18,498 nucleotides of DNA from Gemmiger_A avium (GTDB taxonomy: Bacteria > Bacillota > Clostridia > Oscillospirales > Ruminococcaceae). The DNA lies in NCBI GenBank assembly GCA_019114585.1, contig DXFE01000116.1, forward strand, positions 1 through 18,498, written 5' to 3'. Under the pieces are notes generated by a model, which was given only the letters and a program-made list of their open reading frames with translations, did not search any database and had not been told where the DNA came from. A program made the translations under genes and the position numbers. Below are positions 14,823-18,498 of the stretch, in pieces (within the stretch, counting starts at the first letter, position 1; each line of letters opens with the position of its first letter).

Positions 14823-15388
14823 CCGCGGCGGACCTCCTTTCGCAAAGTCTGTATACAGCGGCGCAGGCTGGCGGGATTCGGGATCAGAAAAGGCGCCAGA
14901 GACCGGTATTCCGGGTAGTTGTCAAAGGTGCGGGGAAAGGTCCACAGATCCTGCAGCACCACATAGGCCACATCCAGCCCGCTCATCAGCAGGCAGAACC
15001 CCCACAGCCGCCCGCTGCCCATGGCCCCGGCCAGGCACAGATACCCGCCCGCGAACCAGAGCACGCCGGGATGCCGGCAGAGGGCGTAGACCCCCTCGGT
15101 GTAGGCCAGCCGGCCCTGGGATTGCTGCACATAGGTGTCGGAAAAGGGAAGCGCAAAAAACAGGGTGTAGATTTCCAGCGCCAGAAACACCAGCGCCGCC
15201 GCCAGCAGCGCCCAGCCGCCCGCACCGCGCACCGCCGGCGCGTTCCAAACCGCCAGCGCCGTGGCCGCCGCCAGACAGGCAAGACCCGCCGCGAAGGCCC
15301 CGCCGCAAACCGGGGCCAGCGGCCGCACGCTGTGCCGGTCATACAGGGCAAACAGCGCAAACCCCGCCGCACACAGGGCAAATTCCAT
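14819..15388 (-). CDS. Small membrane protein resembling isoprenylcysteine carboxyl methyltransferases
   Basis: This 189-aa protein has about five membrane helices, with the motif EGVYALCRHPGVLWFAGGYL at 98-117. The RHPG element after a G-x-Y is characteristic of the ICMT/PEMT group of membrane methyltransferases that use S-adenosylmethionine. The C-terminal part with TFDNYPEYRSLAPFLIPN resembles the region after the second half-site in those proteins. The methyl acceptor cannot be inferred; a lipid or a hydrophobic acid is conceivable given the adjoining GH3 gene. It is the first gene of its operon, behind an AGAGGAAGG site. A non-catalytic homologue (for example a NnrU- or reductase-like membrane protein) remains possible. 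Confidence 0.6.
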   Translation of the reverse strand: MEFALCAAGFALFALYDRHSVRPLAPVCGGAFAAGLACLAAATALAVWNAPAVRGAGGWALLAAALVFLALEIYTLFFALPFSDTYVQQSQGRLAYTEGVYALCRHPGVLWFAGGYLCLAGAMGSGRLWGFCLLMSGLDVAYVVLQDLWTFPRTFDNYPEYRSLAPFLIPNPASLRRCIQTLRKEVRRG

Positions 15389-15457
15389 AGCAGATTCCTT
15401 CCTCTCGGGGATACCCTCCCCTATGCTGAAAAATGCGACAAGCGCACAATTCGACTT

Positions 15458-15491
15458 TTTATATCATACCATGTTCCCGGTCAAGAAAAAA
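15458..15491 (-). promoter_or_regulatory. Predicted promoter of the methyltransferase/GH3/HD-GYP operon
   Basis: On the - strand an extended -10 element TGGTATGAT (TATGAT at 15468-15463) lies 17 bases after a T-only hexamer (15491-15486). Alternatively TTGACC (15484-15479) and TATAAA (15463-15458) are 15 bases apart. The island is strikingly AT-rich for this window and sits about 75 bases before the ATG at 15388. Confidence 0.55.
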
Positions 15492-15570
15492 GGGCGAAAA
15501 CAGAAAAGTTCCTGTGTTTTATCACAAAATCAACGGAATATTTTACCATTTTTTGCAAGCGGCGGCAGAT

Positions 15571-15610
15571 ACAGAAAAAAACAGCCCGTTCCCGGGCGGG
15601 AACAGGCTGT
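15571..15610 (-). terminator. Rho-independent terminator after the serine hydrolase gene
   Basis: A 14-bp stem with one G-T pair (15610-15597 with 15594-15581) is followed on the - strand by a run of Ts (15580-15575). It lies 11 bases after the stop codon at 15621 and separates this operon from the next one in the same direction. Confidence 0.9.
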
Positions 15611-15620
15611 CGGATTGGGT

Positions 15621-16733
15621 TCAGCTTTCCATCAGATCGGTCAGCAAGGCGCTGATCTGACGGTAGTATTCCTTGTATTGAGGGTCCACCTTGACCGGGT
15701 CGCCCCAGTCGGTAAACACCGCCGCATAATAGGGATCGGGGGCGTAGACGATGGCAATGTCGTGCAGCGCGCCTTTCCAGTTGCCGTACTTTTTGGCCAT
15801 GGGCCAGTCGGTCACCAGATAGGTGTGCCGCGCGTCCAGAAAGGCCTGTTTCAGCTCCAGCGCGTTATCCGTGCCGGTGTCGAAAAACGCCTGCAGCGCG
15901 GTGAGGATTTTGACCGCATCGGAAGCCGACAGGGTGCCGGTCATGCTGGTGGCGGGGCTCAGGGCGATGTTGCGGCCGGTCATATCCAGGCCCAGCCCGG
16001 TGAGAAAGTCGGCAAAACCGGTGGCGCTGGTGGCGGGCCAGCGGGTGTACAGCTGCTCCGCCGCGCCGTTGCTGCTCTTGCTTACCATCTCGGCCACCGC
16101 CGCCCGGGCGGTGCGGTCCGGCACCGTGACCAGCTTTGGGGTGGGGCTGGGCAGCCCGGCGGCCGCGTCCTCCTCCGACAGGGTCACCTCTTCGGTACGG
16201 CTCCAGCCGGGCAGCACCTCGTCCAGGTTCACCTCCCCCGCCGCGGCCCGGGTATACAGCCACAGGGCGTAGGGGGCTTTCAGCAGGCTGGCGGCGTAGT
16301 ACTGCTGGTCAGCGTTGCGGGCATAGGTCAGCCCGTCGGAGGGCCGCACCGCCAGCACCGACACGCTGCCGGGCAGGCTGTCCAGATAGGCGTCCAGCGC
16401 GGCCCGGGCCTGGGCCTGCTCCGGGGTATCCTCCGCCGGGGCCGGGGTGGCGGTGGGGGCGGCGGTATCGCCCTCCTCTCCGTCCTCCTCGTCCGGCTCG
16501 GGCGAGGGCTGCGCCGTGGGCGCGGGTGTGGCGGTGGGCGCCGGCGCCACTGCCTCGGTATCGGGGCCGTCGGCCCCCGCCAGCATCCAGTACACGCTGC
16601 CCGCCAGCACGGCCAGCACCGCCAGAAGCGCCACGGTGCGCAACCGCCGGCGCCGGCGGTGCCGCCGCCTGGCGGCCTTGGGGTCCTTGTGGTAGACCCG
16701 GCGCGCGCCGGGCTGTTGTTCCTCTCGTTTCAT
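15621..16733 (-). CDS. Membrane-anchored serine hydrolase, class A beta-lactamase fold
   Basis: This 370-aa protein has a very basic cytoplasmic N-terminus (residues ~11-32, many Arg), one membrane helix (~33-52), a Pro/Thr/Asp/Glu-rich linker (~55-105) and an extracellular hydrolase domain (~106-370). The active-site motifs of the fold are visible: SLLK (S149, K152), SSN (220-222) and KYG (315-317) in place of KTG. A clear omega-loop ExxLN of true class A beta-lactamases is not seen. A cell-wall-linked esterase or peptidase, or a non-resistance relative, is therefore as likely as a beta-lactamase. The ATG at 16733 is preferred because GGGAGAGGG precedes it by six bases; the upstream in-frame extension lies within the preceding gene. 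It is the last gene of the operon with the two paralogues. Confidence 0.82.
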   Translation of the reverse strand: MKREEQQPGARRVYHKDPKAARRRHRRRRRLRTVALLAVLAVLAGSVYWMLAGADGPDTEAVAPAPTATPAPTAQPSPEPDEEDGEEGDTAAPTATPAPAEDTPEQAQARAALDAYLDSLPGSVSVLAVRPSDGLTYARNADQQYYAASLLKAPYALWLYTRAAAGEVNLDEVLPGWSRTEEVTLSEEDAAAGLPSPTPKLVTVPDRTARAAVAEMVSKSSNGAAEQLYTRWPATSATGFADFLTGLGLDMTGRNIALSPATSMTGTLSASDAVKILTALQAFFDTGTDNALELKQAFLDARHTYLVTDWPMAKKYGNWKGALHDIAIVYAPDPYYAAVFTDWGDPVKVDPQYKEYYRQISALLTDLMES

Positions 16734-16759
16734 GGGTTCCCTCTCCCTCTTGCTATGGA

Positions 16760-17659
16760 TCAGACCATCTGTATGGCAACCCCGCTCACACAGCACAGGC
16801 GGGCGTCGTAGTAGATGCAGAGCATCCCGCTGCCGTACCGGTCGGTCAGGGTCAGCAGCACCTCGTTTTCCAGCCGGATAATCTGCGCGTCCAGCATCAG
16901 CTCGTCGCACAGCTGCTGCAGCCGCACATCCAGGCTGGTATCCGCGGGCATTTCCGAAAGAGGACGGTTCTGCAGCCGGTCCAGCAGCTCAAACGGGGTG
17001 CCCTCGGTAAGGGAATACCACCCTTCCGCCGAGATACCCAGCAGCGTGTTCCGTTCGCCGCCCAGAAACTCGCAAAGCCCGTTCTGCACCAGTTCCACCG
17101 CCTGATCCAGCTGCGAGGCGCGGGCCGCTGCCTCACCGGGAAAACGCAGCCGCAGCGATATCTGCGTCCCGGTGCTGTCCTGCCCGAGGGCCAGATCCAT
17201 CCGCACATCGGTCTGTTCCACCATCCGGCCGCTGTACAGGTTGGTCAGCAGCAGGGTGTCGGGCAGCGGGTAATCAAGCAGATAGTAGGCAAGGATGTCT
17301 TCGGTGACCAGCCTTTTAAAGGCGAGCGGGTCCTGCGGCACTTCCTCCTGAGAATCGTAGATCCCCATGGGCCAGAACATATACGCGTAGATCCAGCCCA
17401 GATCAATGAAAACTTCCTCCTCCTCGGTGTCGGTGACCTGTTCCGGATCGTACCGCTGCCAGACGGGCAGCAGGGGCTCGTCCTCCGCCGCCAGGCTCAG
17501 AGAAGTATACACCGGCAGCGGGTCGGCCGTGCCGCTGCCCGGCAGGGCCCGGGCCAGGCCGATGCCGCATAGCCCGGCCAGCAGGGCGCCTGCCGCCACG
17601 ACCAGCGCTGCCCACAGCACCACCCGCAGATTGCCGGAAAGTGCCGCTTTGTTGCGCAT
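16760..17659 (-). CDS. Membrane-anchored protein of unknown function (downstream paralogue)
   Basis: This 299-aa protein has a short positive N-terminus and one membrane helix (residues ~12-36), and the rest is predicted outside. I do not recognise the family. It is clearly related to the protein encoded just upstream: both have LPVYTSL(S/N)L(A/V)AEDEP after the helix, a WQxxDPE motif, and a C-terminal block around LCDELMLDAQIIRLENEVLL and YGSGMLCIYYDARL. The C-terminal halves align best and the middle differs. An AGAGGGGGGAAG site precedes the ATG. It lies 16 bases after the upstream paralogue and 26 bases before the serine hydrolase gene, so the three probably form one transcript. Confidence 0.82.
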   Translation of the reverse strand: MRNKAALSGNLRVVLWAALVVAAGALLAGLCGIGLARALPGSGTADPLPVYTSLSLAAEDEPLLPVWQRYDPEQVTDTEEEEVFIDLGWIYAYMFWPMGIYDSQEEVPQDPLAFKRLVTEDILAYYLLDYPLPDTLLLTNLYSGRMVEQTDVRMDLALGQDSTGTQISLRLRFPGEAAARASQLDQAVELVQNGLCEFLGGERNTLLGISAEGWYSLTEGTPFELLDRLQNRPLSEMPADTSLDVRLQQLCDELMLDAQIIRLENEVLLTLTDRYGSGMLCIYYDARLCCVSGVAIQMV

Positions 17660-17675
17660 CGGATCTTCCCCCCTC

Positions 17676-18498
17676 TTACATCTGCATCACATACCCGGTA
17701 ACGCAGCGCAGCCGCACATCGCAGTACAGTCCCAACATTCCGCTGCCGACCTGGTCGCTCAGAATCACCAGCAGTTCGTTGTCCAGCCGGATGGTCTGCA
17801 GGTCGATCATCAGTGCCTCGCACAGGGCCATCAGCCGGTCTTCCAGTGTGCCCTCCTGGGGGTCCCCCGCCGCCAGCCATTCATCCGACGGCCGAAACAT
17901 CACCCGTTCCTCCAGCCAGGTGTCGGCGGCCAGAGTTCCCAGGTCCGCCCCCATCAGGCTGGTGCTGCGGCCGGTGAGCAGAAGCATCAGATCCTCCTGA
18001 AGCCGCGTCTGCACCTCCTCAAACCGGGCCGGGCTGGCATCCTCCAGCTCCGGAAAGGACAACCGCACCGATATACAGTCGTCACGCAGCCCCACGTCCA
18101 GCACGCTGGGGCCGCAGGTTACCATCTCAAAAGTCAGATGGTCAACCCCCGCCAGCCCCTCCGGCAGGGCCACCTGATACAGATAAAAGGCCGAGCCGGG
18201 ATCGGTGGTCGGGGTCTTCCAGGGCAGTTCCTGATCCGGGAAATCGCCCGACCAGAACAGGCCCAGGTAACTTGGCTGTTCCAGCGCAGCGTACAAACTC
18301 ACCGGCAGCCCGGTCGGGTCCAGGGAAATCTGATCGTTTACCGTGAAGGAAGACAGGCTGATCACGTCCTCCGGGTCAAAGTCCTGCCAGACCGTGGCCA
18401 CCGGCTCGTCCTCCGCCACCAGATTCAGCGAGGTATACACCGGCAGCGCCTGGGCACTGCCGGCGGCAGGCAGGGACAGGGCCAGCGCGCCGCCGCCC
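17676..18498 (-). CDS. Membrane-anchored protein of unknown function (upstream paralogue, N-terminus outside window)
   Basis: The frame stays open to the window edge. An internal GTG at 18440 lies within the conserved LPVYTSLNL block and is not the start; the upstream residues GGGALALSLPAAGSAQALPV look like the end of a membrane helix. About 273 residues are visible. The C-terminal part (EALMIDLQTIRLDNELLV, VGSGMLGLYCDVRLRCVTGY) aligns with the next gene product. No enzymatic motif is recognisable. Tandem duplication followed by divergence is the simplest account. Confidence 0.8.
   Translation of the reverse strand, partial: GGGALALSLPAAGSAQALPVYTSLNLVAEDEPVATVWQDFDPEDVISLSSFTVNDQISLDPTGLPVSLYAALEQPSYLGLFWSGDFPDQELPWKTPTTDPGSAFYLYQVALPEGLAGVDHLTFEMVTCGPSVLDVGLRDDCISVRLSFPELEDASPARFEEVQTRLQEDLMLLLTGRSTSLMGADLGTLAADTWLEERVMFRPSDEWLAAGDPQEGTLEDRLMALCEALMIDLQTIRLDNELLVILSDQVGSGMLGLYCDVRLRCVTGYVMQM

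Noticed and set aside
13290..14918. A 542-codon open frame on the + strand across the GH3 gene
   Set aside because: Antisense shadow: the opposite strand carries conserved GH3 motifs, and this frame has none.
16760..18498. The two related - strand genes as one gene split by a frameshift
   Set aside because: Each has its own C-terminal block, and the downstream one has its own ribosome binding site, start and membrane helix, so they are tandem paralogues.

Overview
This is an 18.5 kb stretch of GC-rich bacterial chromosome, densely coding, with ATG starts behind strong GGAGG-type ribosome binding sites, 4-base ATGA overlaps inside operons, and rho-independent terminators with T-tracts. These traits, together with the lipoprotein signal, HD-GYP protein and FmdE-type protein, suggest a high-GC Firmicute. 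A gut Oscillospiraceae of the Gemmiger/Subdoligranulum/Faecalibacterium kind is my guess; it is inferred from style and no marker gene is present. I see no tRNA, rRNA, CRISPR array, transposase or phage gene.

Left edge (1-2297, + strand): the C-terminal part of a large FtsX/MacB-type ABC transporter permease with an extracellular coiled coil. It is followed by a 311-base intergenic region packed with hairpins, centred on a near-perfect terminator inside a much longer imperfect palindrome.

Region 2609-8567 (- strand): a five-gene operon in the order substrate-binding lipoprotein, DppB/NikB-like permease, DppC/NikC-like permease, a single polypeptide carrying both ATPase domains, and an FmdE-like metal-binding protein. 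The genes are translationally coupled. A 5' leader of about 265 nt separates the predicted promoter from the first gene. It contains several hairpins and ends in a very strong intrinsic terminator upstream of the first ribosome binding site, so the operon looks controlled by transcription attenuation. Dpp/Nik-type transporter plus FmdE suggests uptake of a metal or metal complex, but the substrate is not proven.

Region 8568-10040 (+ strand), divergent from the transporter: a Crp/Fnr-family regulator, a MutT/MTH1-like Nudix hydrolase and a 101-aa protein of unknown function, ending in a bidirectional terminator shared with the convergent gene.

Region 10090-15388 (- strand): an orphan OmpR/PhoB-type winged-helix protein without a receiver domain. 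Upstream of it lies a separate three-gene operon, transcribed as a small membrane methyltransferase-like protein, a bacterial GH3-family (ANL superfamily) adenylating enzyme with an odd P-loop, and a multi-pass membrane GAF-GGDEF-HD-GYP protein whose GGDEF site is degenerate and whose HD-GYP site is intact.

Right edge (15621-18498, - strand): two tandem paralogous membrane-anchored proteins of unknown function (the first cut by the window edge), then a membrane-anchored serine hydrolase of the class A beta-lactamase fold, closed by a terminator.

The points most worth a second look are the attenuator leader of the metal/peptide transporter, the methyltransferase/GH3/HD-GYP operon, the paralogue pair with the serine hydrolase, and the palindrome cluster at 2330-2593.
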